DNA of 41,121 nucleotides from Bacteroidota bacterium (GTDB taxonomy: Bacteria; Bacteroidota; Bacteroidia; Palsa-948): NCBI GenBank assembly GCA_004297845.1, contig SCSP01000029.1:1-41121 (forward strand), read 5' to 3'. The position numbers were made by a program, and so were the translations under genes. Below the pieces are notes generated by a model that saw nothing but the letters and a program-made list of their open reading frames with translations, had not been told where the DNA came from and ran no database searches. The stretch's first letter is position 1. Each line of letters begins with the position of its first letter. Shown here one piece after another: positions 1 to 7,945 of the stretch.

Positions 1-132
1 ATAATCGGTGTTGTAATAATTCAGCGTGTAACCAAACGCATCGCGTGTTACCAGTCTATGAATATTCGAAGATAAGTCTTTTCCATCTTCGCCAATATCC
101 CTGTCTTGATAGTTATCGGGATGATAACCATG
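1..132 (-). pseudogene. RHS-like protein fragment, truncated at both ends
   Basis: The minus strand is open in one frame from the window edge back to the feoB stop codon. Its translation ends with TRDAFGYTLNYYNTDY, which resembles the DAFGY..xYY..DY segment that recurs in RHS/YD-repeat proteins of Bacteroidota. No start codon lies in frame between the feoB stop (144-146) and the conserved stretch, so the 5' part of the gene seems to be missing and the fragment lies directly downstream of feoB. It may continue to the left of the window. The family assignment rests on about 16 residues recognised from memory, so it is tentative. Confidence 0.4.
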
Positions 133-143
133 GCATAAAAGAA

Positions 144-2186
144 TTATTTGAAAATATTATACACTATAAAACTTGCCAGATACGCAAGTACACCCATGTA
201 AATAAACTGTATCACCGGCCATTTCAATTTCCTTGTCTCCCGGAAAACAATTGCCAGCGTACTCATGCACTGCATGGCAAAGGCATAGAACAACATCAGG
301 GAAAAGCCTACCGCAAATGTGTATTTAGATTTTCCGGTTACAGGATCAATTTCACCGGACATTTTTTCGCGGATAGAAAGCGTGTTGAAATCGTCTCCTG
401 CACTGTAAATAGTTGCCATAGTTCCGACAAATACTTCCCGCGCTGCAAATGAAGTTACCAGAGCAATTCCCACTTTCCAGTCGAAACCGAGCGGCTTAAT
501 GGCGGGTTCGATGGTTTTTCCCAGTATGCCTGCGTAGGAAGCTTCGAGCTTTTCTGAGGCCTCACCCCCCCGCCCCTTTCCAATGGAGAGAGTAGCCAGC
601 GAATCAATGCCTGAATATTTTTTTTCAATTTCAGCAAAAGAATCTCCCGGACCGTGAGAGGCTAAAAACCAAAGAATCACGGATATGGCGATGATGATCT
701 TTCCTGCATCGAACAGAAACACTTTCACCCGGTCAATGATCATAAGTCCAACATTTCCCCACCTGGGAGATCGGTACGGAGGAAGTTCCATGATGAAGAA
801 ACTGCGTTCTTTCGATTTGATAATATACTGCATCACCAAAGCGGAACCAATGGCAGCGAGAAAACCGATGAGATACATAACCATCAGCACCACTCCCTGC
901 ATATTGAAAAACCCGAACTGCCGTTCTGCCGGAACCACCAGTGCGATGAGCAGCGTATAAACCGGCAAACGTGCAGAGCAGCTCATCAGCGGAGTAACCA
1001 TAATGGTAATCAGGCGTTCTTTCCAATTACTGATGGTGCGTGTGCTCATGATGGCCGGCACTGCACAGGCCACACCGCTCAGCAGCGGGATCACAGAACG
1101 CCCGTTCAGACCAAACTTGCACATGATCTTATCCATGATGAAGCTTACGCGTGCCATGTAGCCTGAATCTTCAAGAATGGCGATAAAGAAAAAAAGCAAA
1201 GCGATCTGCGGAATGAACACCACTACTCCGCTTAATCCGGCCAGCACTCCGTTCACCAGCAGATCGGAAGCTTCTCCCTTAGGTAAATTATCCATTCCCC
1301 ACTGAGAGAAAAAAAGAAAGAGCGATTCTATCCACTGCATGGGGAATGTGGAAAGAAAAAATATAGATTCAAAAATCAGCAGCAGAACAGCCAGAAAAAT
1401 AAGGTAACCCCATATTTTGTGTGTTACTATTTTATCCGTGCGCGATGAAAAAACCTCTTCGTCTTTTTTCATTCTTACCTTCAGGCAGCCGCTGATGATC
1501 CCGGTAATGATGCGATAGCGCTCAATGGTACGCTGTGCATGATTTTCATTCGCATTATCTGTTTTAGAAAAAATTTTATTTGGGGGAATTTCAACCGGAG
1601 AAAGAATCGCCTGTTTAAGCAGGTCAATGCCCCATTTTTGTCTCGCGCTGATAGGCACTATCCTGACTCCCATCTTTTGCGAAAGAAGCCTATCGTCTAT
1701 CTCCATTCCGCGCTTCTCAATAACATCCATCATGTTGAGAGCGATCACAACAGGAATTTTGAGATCAATGATCTGTGCCGCCAGGTATAAACTGCGTTTG
1801 AGGTTGGAGGCATCCGCGACAAAAAGTGTTAGTCCCGGATGGTCCGGATGATTACGGTCATGCAAAAGTTCAACCGCAATTTTTTCGTCCGGAGATTTCG
1901 GATCCAGGCTGTAGGCTCCGGGCAGGTCTAAAAAATCTACCGAAACATTTTTTCCGGATGTATTCAGAATTTTAGCAGAACCTGTTTTCTTATCTACCGT
2001 AGCGCCCGGGAAATTGGCTGTGCTTTGATTCAGTCCGGTGAGGATATTGAAAAGTGTGGACTTTCCGCAATTGGGATTTCCAATGAGAGCGACTTTAAGA
2101 GAGGATTTTTGCACCGACCCTAAAGGGTGTTTTTCCCCGTCCATAAAGGATGAAAGATTTTGGTTTTTATTATCTTGGTCTCCCAT
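144..2186 (-). CDS. feoB: Ferrous iron transport protein B (FeoB)
   Basis: FeoB is the GTP-dependent Fe(II) transporter of the inner membrane. The protein has 680 residues. The N-terminal G domain shows G1 GNPNCGKST (about residues 36-44), G3 DLPG, G4 NMMD and a SAR G5 motif. It is followed by a hydrophobic membrane domain with GYMARVSFIMD and the cysteine-containing segments SGVACAVPAIMS and MSCSARLPVY typical of FeoB Gate domains. The length is slightly below the usual 700-770. The first 30 residues before the G domain are an unusual extension. Residues about 532-542 (SIGKGRGGEAS) are encoded by a GC-rich palindromic repeat and are foreign to the family. The gene lies 98 bp downstream of feoA on the same strand, so both are probably co-transcribed. 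Confidence 0.96.
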   Translation of the reverse strand: MGDQDNKNQNLSSFMDGEKHPLGSVQKSSLKVALIGNPNCGKSTLFNILTGLNQSTANFPGATVDKKTGSAKILNTSGKNVSVDFLDLPGAYSLDPKSPDEKIAVELLHDRNHPDHPGLTLFVADASNLKRSLYLAAQIIDLKIPVVIALNMMDVIEKRGMEIDDRLLSQKMGVRIVPISARQKWGIDLLKQAILSPVEIPPNKIFSKTDNANENHAQRTIERYRIITGIISGCLKVRMKKDEEVFSSRTDKIVTHKIWGYLIFLAVLLLIFESIFFLSTFPMQWIESLFLFFSQWGMDNLPKGEASDLLVNGVLAGLSGVVVFIPQIALLFFFIAILEDSGYMARVSFIMDKIMCKFGLNGRSVIPLLSGVACAVPAIMSTRTISNWKERLITIMVTPLMSCSARLPVYTLLIALVVPAERQFGFFNMQGVVLMVMYLIGFLAAIGSALVMQYIIKSKERSFFIMELPPYRSPRWGNVGLMIIDRVKVFLFDAGKIIIAISVILWFLASHGPGDSFAEIEKKYSGIDSLATLSIGKGRGGEASEKLEASYAGILGKTIEPAIKPLGFDWKVGIALVTSFAAREVFVGTMATIYSAGDDFNTLSIREKMSGEIDPVTGKSKYTFAVGFSLMLFYAFAMQCMSTLAIVFRETRKLKWPVIQFIYMGVLAYLASFIVYNIFK
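560..592. repeat. GC-rich palindromic element, copy inside feoB
   Basis: The plus strand reads CCTCACCCCCCCGCCCC followed by TTTCCAATGGAGAGAG. This matches the CCTCACCCC flank and the CTCC/GGAG hairpin of the copies at 13923 and 22441, though the stem has degenerated. On the feoB strand it is translated as LSIGKGRGGEA. The GGGGGTGAGGC part is read in the same frame (GGEA) as in the cysteine desulfurase copy at 5351. Confidence 0.7.
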
Positions 2187-2284
2187 TTATTTTTTTGACT
2201 TTGTCCCGTCACTTGGCAGACAAATGATACATTTTTCTACGCTCCCATAAGGATTTGGGGTAAATTTTCTATTTGTCTCCCTTT

Positions 2285-2539
2285 TTATGGCAGTGGCACA
2301 GGTCTAATAATAACAGAGGATGCCTCGGATTTGCGAAGCCCCAACACATAACCACCTACAGAAATTGCAATAGGATCGCCAAAAGGTGCAATATTTTTCA
2401 CTTGAATGACCTCACCGGGCAGGCACCCCATTTCGAGCAATTTCATGGAGATTTCCTTATCGGTAAAAGAGTCAATTAACGCGCTTTCTCCCAGTCCAAG
2501 ATCAGCAAGTGTATTAGGAAATAATTTCTCCTGTTTCAT
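2285..2539 (-). CDS. feoA: Ferrous iron transport protein A (FeoA)
   Basis: FeoA is a small cytoplasmic SH3-like protein that supports FeoB in Fe(II) uptake. The 84-residue product matches the usual FeoA length. It has the family features: a LxxLG.GE segment near the N-terminus (LADLGLGESALI), LLEMGCLPGEVIQV in the middle, the stretch APFGDPIAISVGGYVLGLRKSEA, and a short C-terminal tail. It is transcribed toward feoB with a 98-bp gap, forming a feoA-feoB unit. A near-consensus Bacteroidota -7 motif, TAGCTTCG, lies at 2547-2554 just before the start codon. That position would give a very short leader, so the promoter role is uncertain. Confidence 0.93.
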   Translation of the reverse strand: MKQEKLFPNTLADLGLGESALIDSFTDKEISMKLLEMGCLPGEVIQVKNIAPFGDPIAISVGGYVLGLRKSEASSVIIRPVPLP

Positions 2540-2633
2540 AACCCTGCGAAGCTAACGAACCAATAGCTTAAACTACTACCTAAAAGAGGGTATTCTTAAA
2601 AATATATAATGGAAAATAGAAACGGCACAAAAA

Positions 2634-2753
2634 TCATTTCTGTTTATTCCAGGAGGGACAGTCACCGCAGCGGTTTTTGGGACGGAAAACAAAACAGCCT
2701 GATACAAGCGTACAAATAATAAATACAACAATAAATCGTTTTAATATCTTCAT
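2634..2753 (-). CDS. 39-residue lipoprotein with C-terminal CxxCPxW motif
   Basis: The open frame is too short for routine gene callers. It encodes MKILKRFIVVFIICTLVSGC followed by 19 residues containing RCGDCPSW. The N-terminus has a positively charged start, a hydrophobic stretch and a lipobox (LVSGC, Cys20), so the mature peptide would be a lipid-anchored tail of about 20 residues. A strong Shine-Dalgarno-like GGAGG lies 5 bases before the ATG. It lies between feoA and the divergent mlaE, on the feo strand, about 95 bp upstream of feoA, and could be the first gene of that unit. The function is unknown. Very small lipoproteins with a CP.W-type tail recur in Bacteroidota, but I know of no assigned role. 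Confidence 0.72.
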   Translation of the reverse strand: MKILKRFIVVFIICTLVSGCFVFRPKNRCGDCPSWNKQK

Positions 2754-2833
2754 AATTCCTCCAAAGATAAAACAAATTTAGCCAAAAAAGCGAGTAAATC
2801 CTAAGTTATATTCTCTACCTTCGCAGCTATAAA

Positions 2834-3589
2834 ATGATTCGTTATTTTTCCGGTATATTTATGCACATCGGCAGGTATTACACGCTGATGACACAGGTTT
2901 TCAGCAAACCTGAGAAAAAACCTATCTTCAGAAAAAGAATATTTGAAGAGATTGACAAACTAGGCGTCAGTTCTCTCCCCATTGTGATTATCATTTCATT
3001 TTTTATGGGTGCTGTTATTACCATTCAGGCCGCATTTGGTTTTGAAAGCCCCTGGCTACCACTTTATGCGGTTGGAGTTGCCACTCGCGATTCCGTAATT
3101 CTCGAATTTGCCCCTACGTTAGTTAGTTTGATCCTAGCAGGGAAAGTCGGGTCCAGCATAGCCTCTGAAATTGGCACGATGCGCGTATCGGAACAAATTG
3201 ACGCGCTTGAGATCATGGGTGTTAATTCAGCCACACACTTAATTTTGCCCAAGATCATTGCCACCGTTTTTATTAATCCTTTTCTCATCATTCTCAGTAT
3301 GTTCACAGGGATATTAGGCGGATTATTGCTTGGAATTTTAACCGGGGTTGTAACACCGTACGAGTATTTATATGGCATCCAGTACGACTTCAAATTGTAT
3401 AATGTAACCTACGCGCTCATTAAAACTGTTGCATTTGCGTTCATTATTTCCACTGTGGCATCTTATCACGGTTATTTCACAAAAGGGGGCGCATTGGAAG
3501 TTGGACGTTCAAGCACTACTGCGGTTGTGTACAGCAGCCTTCTCATACTTCTTTTTAATTTCATTCTAACGCAATTGCTGCTTGCATGA
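2834..3589 (+). CDS. mlaE: MlaE-type ABC transporter permease
   Basis: This is the permease of an Mla-type phospholipid ABC transporter acting at the inner membrane. The 251-residue protein has five or six predicted membrane segments and the MlaE/YrbE family hallmarks: FFMGAVITIQAAFGFE, then the conserved core LILAGKVGSSIASEIGTMRVSEQIDALEIMG (given here only as landmarks around residues 95-125), and LPKIIA. Length is typical. The stop overlaps the start of the ATPase gene by 4 bp (ATGA), which indicates translational coupling. No substrate-binding mlaD follows, unlike the complete mla operon of proteobacteria. A near-consensus -7 motif, TACCTTCG, lies at 2816-2823. Confidence 0.93.
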   Translation: MIRYFSGIFMHIGRYYTLMTQVFSKPEKKPIFRKRIFEEIDKLGVSSLPIVIIISFFMGAVITIQAAFGFESPWLPLYAVGVATRDSVILEFAPTLVSLILAGKVGSSIASEIGTMRVSEQIDALEIMGVNSATHLILPKIIATVFINPFLIILSMFTGILGGLLLGILTGVVTPYEYLYGIQYDFKLYNVTYALIKTVAFAFIISTVASYHGYFTKGGALEVGRSSTTAVVYSSLLILLFNFILTQLLLA

Positions 3590-4332
3590 TAGAAGTAAAA
3601 AACATATCAAAGTCTTTTGGAGAAAAGCAGGTAATGAAAAATATTTCGCTTGTTGCCGAACAGGGTAAAACCACTCTGGTGATCGGTGGAAGCGGGCACG
3701 GAAAAACGGTGCTTATGAAAAGCATTGTAGGCCTTGAAGAAGTGGATATCGGTGCGGTGTTTTATGACGGCAGGAATTTTTCTGAGATGAAACACAAACA
3801 GCGGAAAGCCGTACGCCAGGAAATGGGTATGCTCTTCCAGGGAGCTGCGCTGTTTGATTCCCTGAATGTAGAGGAGAATGTTGCATTTCCTCTTTCCATG
3901 TTCTCGGAGATGAGCGAAGAAGAAAAGCTGGAACGTGTAAATTTTTGCCTCAAAAGGGTTAACCTGGAAAATATGAATACTCTCTACCCTTCCGAGATCA
4001 GCGGAGGAATGAAAAAACGCGTGGGCATTGCACGTGCCATTGCGATGAATCCGAAATATCTGTTCTGCGATGAGCCAAACTCAGGACTTGATCCGCTTAC
4101 CGCAGTGGTGATTGACGACCTCATCAAAGAAATAACCAGAGAATTCAACATTACTACGATTGTAAATACGCACGACATGAATTCCGTGATGAACATTGGC
4201 GATAAGGTTATTTTTATTTACAAAGGCCAGAAGTGGTGGGAAGGTAGCAGCAAAGGCATCCTGCACACCGACAATAAAGAAGTCTCTGAATTTGTGGGCA
4301 CCGCAAAAATACTGAAGGAATTAAAAAAGTAA
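3586..4332 (+). CDS. mlaF: MlaF-type ABC transporter ATP-binding protein
   Basis: This is the ATPase partner of the preceding MlaE-type permease. The 248-residue protein has a Walker A GGSGHGKT (residues 34-41), a Q-loop in GMLFQGAALFDSL, the signature ISGGMKKR, a Walker B ending in LFCDEP with the following NSGLDP, and an H-loop in NTHDMNS. The FQGAALFDSL segment after the Q-loop is typical of the MlaF/Ttg2A subgroup. It overlaps mlaE by 4 bp. The next gene downstream, gcvH, seems to have its own promoter, so the transporter unit probably ends here. Confidence 0.94.
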   Translation: MIEVKNISKSFGEKQVMKNISLVAEQGKTTLVIGGSGHGKTVLMKSIVGLEEVDIGAVFYDGRNFSEMKHKQRKAVRQEMGMLFQGAALFDSLNVEENVAFPLSMFSEMSEEEKLERVNFCLKRVNLENMNTLYPSEISGGMKKRVGIARAIAMNPKYLFCDEPNSGLDPLTAVVIDDLIKEITREFNITTIVNTHDMNSVMNIGDKVIFIYKGQKWWEGSSKGILHTDNKEVSEFVGTAKILKELKK

Positions 4333-4348
4333 GAACTCAAACTAATTT

Positions 4349-4356
4349 TATATTTG
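4349..4356 (+). promoter_or_regulatory. Bacteroidota -7 promoter motif upstream of gcvH
   Basis: TATATTTG matches the TAnnTTTG -7 consensus and lies 20 bp before the gcvH start codon. No clear TTTG -33 element is seen at the expected spacing, so the call rests on one motif. Confidence 0.5.
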
Positions 4357-4376
4357 CAGACTAATAACCTCACTCT

Positions 4377-4757
4377 ATGAATTTCCCGGCAAACCTCAAG
4401 TATTCCAAGGACCACGAGTGGCTCCGCATTGAAGGCAACGATGCCTTTATCGGCATCACTGCATTTGCCCAAGGCGAACTGGGCGATATCGTTTTTGTAG
4501 ATATTGGAACGCGGGGCGATACGCTGGATAAGGATGCAGTATTCGGAACCATTGAGGCGGTTAAAACTGTTTCTGACCTTTTCATGCCTGCGGGAGGTAA
4601 AGTGACGGAACTGAATTCCAAAATTGATACCAACCCCGAACTCGTGAACAAAGACCCTTATGGAGACGGCTGGCTTGTCAAGATCACGCTTTCAAATCCT
4701 GCAGAAGTTGGCGCTTTGATGTCGGCAGAGGATTACAAGAAGATGATCGGGAAGTAA
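4377..4757 (+). CDS. gcvH: Glycine cleavage system H protein
   Basis: GcvH is the lipoyl-carrying shuttle of the glycine cleavage complex in the cytoplasm, passing the aminomethyl group between the P and T proteins. The 126-residue product has normal length. It shows the N-terminal [13 protein letters not shown] segment, [17 protein letters not shown], and the lipoylation site [12 protein letters not shown] with Lys63 as the lipoyl-lysine. The C-terminal [11 protein letters not shown] motif is also present. The gcvP and gcvT genes are not in the window. The gene converges with the cysteine desulfurase gene, with only 6 bp between the stop codons. Confidence 0.97.
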   Translation: MNFPANLKYSKDHEWLRIEGNDAFIGITAFAQGELGDIVFVDIGTRGDTLDKDAVFGTIEAVKTVSDLFMPAGGKVTELNSKIDTNPELVNKDPYGDGWLVKITLSNPAEVGALMSAEDYKKMIGK

Positions 4758-4763
4758 ATATCT

Positions 4764-6014
4764 CTACTTTCTCATTTCCTTTATTTTCTCTTTCACTTTT
4801 TCAGATACAATTTCAATTTCCTCTTTCGTTGTATATTTTCCCAAAGAAAAACGAACGGAGGAATAGGCTATTTCATCCGACATTCCCATCGCTTTAAGAA
4901 CATGCGATGGTTCCGGAATGGCAGAGGTGCATGCCGATCCCGTTGAAACAGCAATATCAGGAAGTTTGGCAATGAGTGAGTCTGCTTTGATACCGTGAAA
5001 ACAAAGGTTGGTGACGTTAGGCAACCTCCCCCCCTTCCCCTCTCCCGAAAGAGAGGGAAGACCGTTTACAGAAACATTTCCCAGAGTTAAAAGAGATTTT
5101 TCAAGTTCATTACGGAGCTGTGAAATACGTATTGAATCTGTCTCCATTTCCTGAAGGGCTATCTCGCAGGCCTTGCCAAATCCTACAATCGCTGGCACAT
5201 TCAGTGTTCCTGAGCGGAGACCGCGTTCGTGCCCGCCTCCGTGGATGAGGGGGGATAAAGTCACACGCGGATCTTTTCTGCGGACATAGAGAGCTCCTGC
5301 TCCTTTTGGACCGTAAATTTTGTGGGAAGAAAAACATAATAAATCAATTCCTCCCCCCGCCTCACCCCCTGCCCCTCTCCTCGTGGAGAAGGGAGAAACA
5401 GCCACATTAATTTTTCCAACTGCTTGCGTGGCATCGCTCATGAAATAACATCCCTTCTCGTGTGCTATTTTCGAGATCTCTTCTATCGGCTGAATCACTC
5501 CTGTTTCATTATTAGCGTACATTATGCAAACCAAAAGAGTTGAGGAAGTGATCAAGTCACGGAGCTGATCAAGATCAATCAATCCTTCGCGATTAACCGG
5601 CAGGTAAGTAACTTTGGCTCCTTTTGTTTTTAAATATTTGCAAGTATCGAGAACGGCTTTGTGTTCGGTGATAAGGGTAATGATGTGGGTCTTCGCCCCA
5701 CCCCCTCGCCCCTCTCCTTGCCTCATCCCCCGCCCTTCTCCAAAGAAGAAAGGTGGAACAGCCGCTTCGTAAACTCCCTTGGCGGCAAGATTGATTGCCT
5801 CTGTTGCTCCGGAGGTAAAAATTATTTCATGAGGGGTTGCACCGATGAGTTTTGCCACACGTTCGCGAGCTTGCTCCACAGCAGCTTCTGCCACCCAGCC
5901 TGTAGCATGCGTTTTGCTTGCCGCATTCCCAAATTTTTCGGAAAAATAGGGAAGCATCGCTTCCAAAACCCTGGAATCAACGGGAGTCGTAGCATTATAA
6001 TCTAGGTATATCAT
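4764..6014 (-). CDS. Cysteine desulfurase (IscS/NifS family) with three repeat-encoded insertions
   Basis: This PLP enzyme releases sulfur from cysteine for Fe-S clusters and other sulfur compounds. The N-terminus MIYLDYNATTP and the TSGATEAINLA motif are classical. The PLP lysine lies in SSHKIYGPKGAGA (about residue 230), and the catalytic cysteine in STGSACTSAIPEPSHVL (about residue 362). The protein has 416 residues. It carries three low-complexity Gly/Arg/Pro-rich inserts at about residues 87-108, 207-222 and 319-330, each encoded by a GC-rich palindromic repeat. All lie at loops between conserved blocks (after GVYEAA, after KINVAVSP, and before RLPNVTNLCF), and all catalytic motifs are intact, so activity is likely kept. 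It converges with gcvH. Confidence 0.95.
   Translation of the reverse strand: MIYLDYNATTPVDSRVLEAMLPYFSEKFGNAASKTHATGWVAEAAVEQARERVAKLIGATPHEIIFTSGATEAINLAAKGVYEAAVPPFFFGEGRGMRQGEGRGGGAKTHIITLITEHKAVLDTCKYLKTKGAKVTYLPVNREGLIDLDQLRDLITSSTLLVCIMYANNETGVIQPIEEISKIAHEKGCYFMSDATQAVGKINVAVSPFSTRRGAGGEAGGGIDLLCFSSHKIYGPKGAGALYVRRKDPRVTLSPLIHGGGHERGLRSGTLNVPAIVGFGKACEIALQEMETDSIRISQLRNELEKSLLTLGNVSVNGLPSLSGEGKGGRLPNVTNLCFHGIKADSLIAKLPDIAVSTGSACTSAIPEPSHVLKAMGMSDEIAYSSVRFSLGKYTTKEEIEIVSEKVKEKIKEMRK
5025..5060. repeat. GC-rich palindromic element, third in-frame insert of the cysteine desulfurase
   Basis: The plus strand reads CCTCCCCCCCTTCCCC then TCTCCCGAAAGAGAGGGAAG, with CCTCTC pairing to GAGAGG. 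On the coding strand it gives LPSLSGEGKGGR, placed between VNGL and the conserved LPNVTN block. Confidence 0.8.
5351..5396. repeat. GC-rich palindromic element, second in-frame insert of the cysteine desulfurase
   Basis: The plus strand contains CCTCACCCCCTGCCCC, then TCTCCTCGTGGAGAAGGGAGA, the same flank-plus-hairpin layout as the copies at 13923 and 22441. On the coding strand it gives SPFSTRRGAGGEAGGG, before the conserved IDLLCFSSHK block. Confidence 0.8.
5695..5755. repeat. GC-rich palindromic element, first in-frame insert of the cysteine desulfurase, probably two copies
   Basis: Two adjacent half-copies can be seen on the plus strand: GCCCCACCCCCTCGCCCC then TCTCCTTGCC, and CTCATCCCCCGCCCTTCTCC then AAAGAAGAAAGG. 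Only the second keeps its hairpin. On the coding strand it gives PPFFFGEGRGMRQGEGRGGG, suggesting two rounds of insertion at one loop. Confidence 0.7.
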
Positions 6015-6033
6015 TTCAAATCCAATTACCTGA

Positions 6034-6133
6034 TTCCTGGTTACGAATTACAAATCTATAACGAATATTACGAATAAATTCCATCGTCCGATTGGTAATA
6101 TTCGTAACGAATTCGTTTATTGGTAACCAGGAA
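6034..6133. repeat. Inverted repeat built of ACGAAT-type units between two genes
   Basis: The outer arms TTCCTGGTTAC (6034-6044) and GTAACCAGGAA (6123-6133) pair perfectly. Inner arms made of ACGAATATTACGAAT and TAATATTCGTAACGAATTCG also pair. The right end stops 2 bp from the stop codon of the MORN-repeat gene. The unit family recurs at 38433-38510. Confidence 0.8.
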
Positions 6134-6135
6134 AA

Positions 6136-7929
6136 TTATTGCTTGACTCCGCTTTTGTAAGTATCCTTCCGGATAACATTTCCCTTCTGATCATAAAATA
6201 TCCAGTCACCGTGTTTTAGACTTACCCACTCGGCCTTTTCATTTGGACGGGATATTGCATAATATCCTTCGCTTTGAATTTTTCCATCCTTGTACCATGT
6301 TTTCATGTCTCCTGCGATCTTTCCATATTTATGTCCTTCTTCCATGTACTTGCCGCCTGTTTCATAATAAAATGTCCATTTACCATCGCGCTCCCCATTC
6401 ACAAAATTTCCTGCGCTCTCCAGTATTCCGGTATTGAAATGATACAACCAATAGCCTTCCTGCTTGCCGTTCTTGTAAACCCCTTTCTGATATAGCTTGC
6501 CATTTTTAAAAAAATACTGCCACTCCCCCGTCTTTACACTGTCAGCATATATGCCTTCGTAATTCTTACTTCCATTGTCGTGCCAGCCGGCCCACTTGCC
6601 ATCCATCAGTCCTTTTTTGAAAGCCCCTTCGTCCTTAACCTGTCCATTCTCATGCCAGGAGGTCCATAGGCTGTCCTGCTTGTCGTTCAGAAACTTGCCG
6701 GCCTCTACCCTTTTTCCGTTCTTGTGATAAAATTCCCACCATCCGTTCTTTTTTCCTTCTTTATAATTTCCATTTTTCCACATCATTCCCTGTTCGTACC
6801 AATATTTCCATAGGCTATCCTGTTTATCATTGTTATAAAATCCTTCTGCTTCTTTACCACCGTTCTTCGCGTGCCAGTATATCCATTTTCCGCTTTGCAG
6901 GTCATCTTGCAGGGTTCCTTCCATTTCTAATTTTCCGTCTTCAAGATAAAATTTCCAATAGCCGTTCTTTTTATTGTTGGAGTAAACTCCTTCGCTTTTT
7001 ACCTTTCCGCTTTTAAAATAGTTCGTGCATTTGCCTTCCTTTTTCCCATTGGCGAAAATCAAAACATGCTCTTTCCACCCTTCATGGTTCCAAAGTGTCC
7101 ATTCTCCGCTCTCCCGTCCGTCTTTAAGGGTTCCTTCACGCAACTTAACACCCGAAACATCTGAAAACGTGTATGGTCCATTACCATCTTTTACAGACTG
7201 TGTACCATTCTTCAACCAGAAATTCAATACAAGATAATCATCATCGGACAGATATTGCCTCTCTTCCTTTCCACTTTTACTGAACTCATCATATTTTTCC
7301 TGATACCAATATTTCCATTTACCAATTCGCTGTCCATTTTTATATTCTCCTTGAAATTGCATTTTTCCATTGTCAAAATATTTCGAGAACTTGCCCTCAA
7401 GTTTATCATTTTTAAAGAACCCTTCACTTTCTGTATTGCCATTTGAAAAATAATATTGAAAAACGCCCTCCTTTAAACTTATCCAGTTATTGCGTGATTC
7501 AACCACTTTGAAATTTTCAACGCTTTTCTTCTTTTCGTTCTCAAACCAACCGAGCCAGATACTGTCCTGCAGGTTTTGCTTATAATAACCCGTCAGAGCT
7601 GAATTCCCGTTTTGATAATAATACATTGCCCTTCCCGTTTTCCTGCCGCTGATGTACTGCTCCTCGCTTTTCAGTTTTCCATCCTCGTACCAGGCATTCC
7701 AGACTCCCTTCTCCGTGCCTATATCATAATTCCCTTCTTTCGCCAGCTGCCCGTTCTTATACCACTGAGCAAATCTCCCGTGCTGAATCCCATTTTTAAA
7801 ATTCTCTTCCGTTTGTTTTAAAGTAGACTCCTTATCCCAGTAAGTAATGACAGGCTGGGCGGAGGAAGGTATGGGGGTATAGAAGTATAGAGGTGTAAGG
7901 CAAAGGCAGAAAAATAAAAATCTGTTCAT
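6136..7929 (-). CDS. Exported MORN-repeat (YwqK-like) protein, 597 residues
   Basis: The protein starts with a signal peptide (MNRFLFFCLC to SSAQP) and then consists almost entirely of about twenty MORN_2-type repeats of 22-25 residues. The repeat pattern is W..WYENGK...EG.Y.NGKK.G.W. No enzymatic domain is visible. Such proteins are common in Bacteroidota and are thought to sit outside the cytoplasm, but their roles are mostly unknown. Two stretches (around residues 215-240 and 240-285) depart from the repeat. The signal-peptide coding DNA contains a GTATAGA-type tandem repeat (7866-7901) like the intergenic repeat at 9591-9684. A consensus -7 motif lies at 7946-7953. It is transcribed toward the cysteine desulfurase gene, from which it is separated by an inverted repeat. 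Confidence 0.88.
   Translation of the reverse strand: MNRFLFFCLCLTPLYFYTPIPSSAQPVITYWDKESTLKQTEENFKNGIQHGRFAQWYKNGQLAKEGNYDIGTEKGVWNAWYEDGKLKSEEQYISGRKTGRAMYYYQNGNSALTGYYKQNLQDSIWLGWFENEKKKSVENFKVVESRNNWISLKEGVFQYYFSNGNTESEGFFKNDKLEGKFSKYFDNGKMQFQGEYKNGQRIGKWKYWYQEKYDEFSKSGKEERQYLSDDDYLVLNFWLKNGTQSVKDGNGPYTFSDVSGVKLREGTLKDGRESGEWTLWNHEGWKEHVLIFANGKKEGKCTNYFKSGKVKSEGVYSNNKKNGYWKFYLEDGKLEMEGTLQDDLQSGKWIYWHAKNGGKEAEGFYNNDKQDSLWKYWYEQGMMWKNGNYKEGKKNGWWEFYHKNGKRVEAGKFLNDKQDSLWTSWHENGQVKDEGAFKKGLMDGKWAGWHDNGSKNYEGIYADSVKTGEWQYFFKNGKLYQKGVYKNGKQEGYWLYHFNTGILESAGNFVNGERDGKWTFYYETGGKYMEEGHKYGKIAGDMKTWYKDGKIQSEGYYAISRPNEKAEWVSLKHGDWIFYDQKGNVIRKDTYKSGVKQ
7866..7901. repeat. GTATAGA tandem repeat inside a signal-peptide coding region
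   Basis: The plus strand reads AAGGTATGGGGGTATAGAAG and continues TATAGAGGTGTAAGG, four degenerate copies of a GGTATAG-type unit. The same unit makes the inverted repeat at 9591-9684. On the coding strand it encodes LTPLYFYTPIP within the signal peptide. Confidence 0.65.
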
Positions 7930-7945
7930 AGAAAATGGAATTGCT

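Noticed and set aside
45-452. Open frame on the plus strand of 135 codons
   Set aside because: It overlaps feoB on the other strand, has no recognisable protein features and only reflects a complementary open frame.
2117-2128. ACCCTAAAGGGT palindrome in the feoB N-terminal extension as another repeat element
   Set aside because: The 12-bp palindrome could be chance, and no second copy of its flanks occurs in the window, so I left it out of the feature list.
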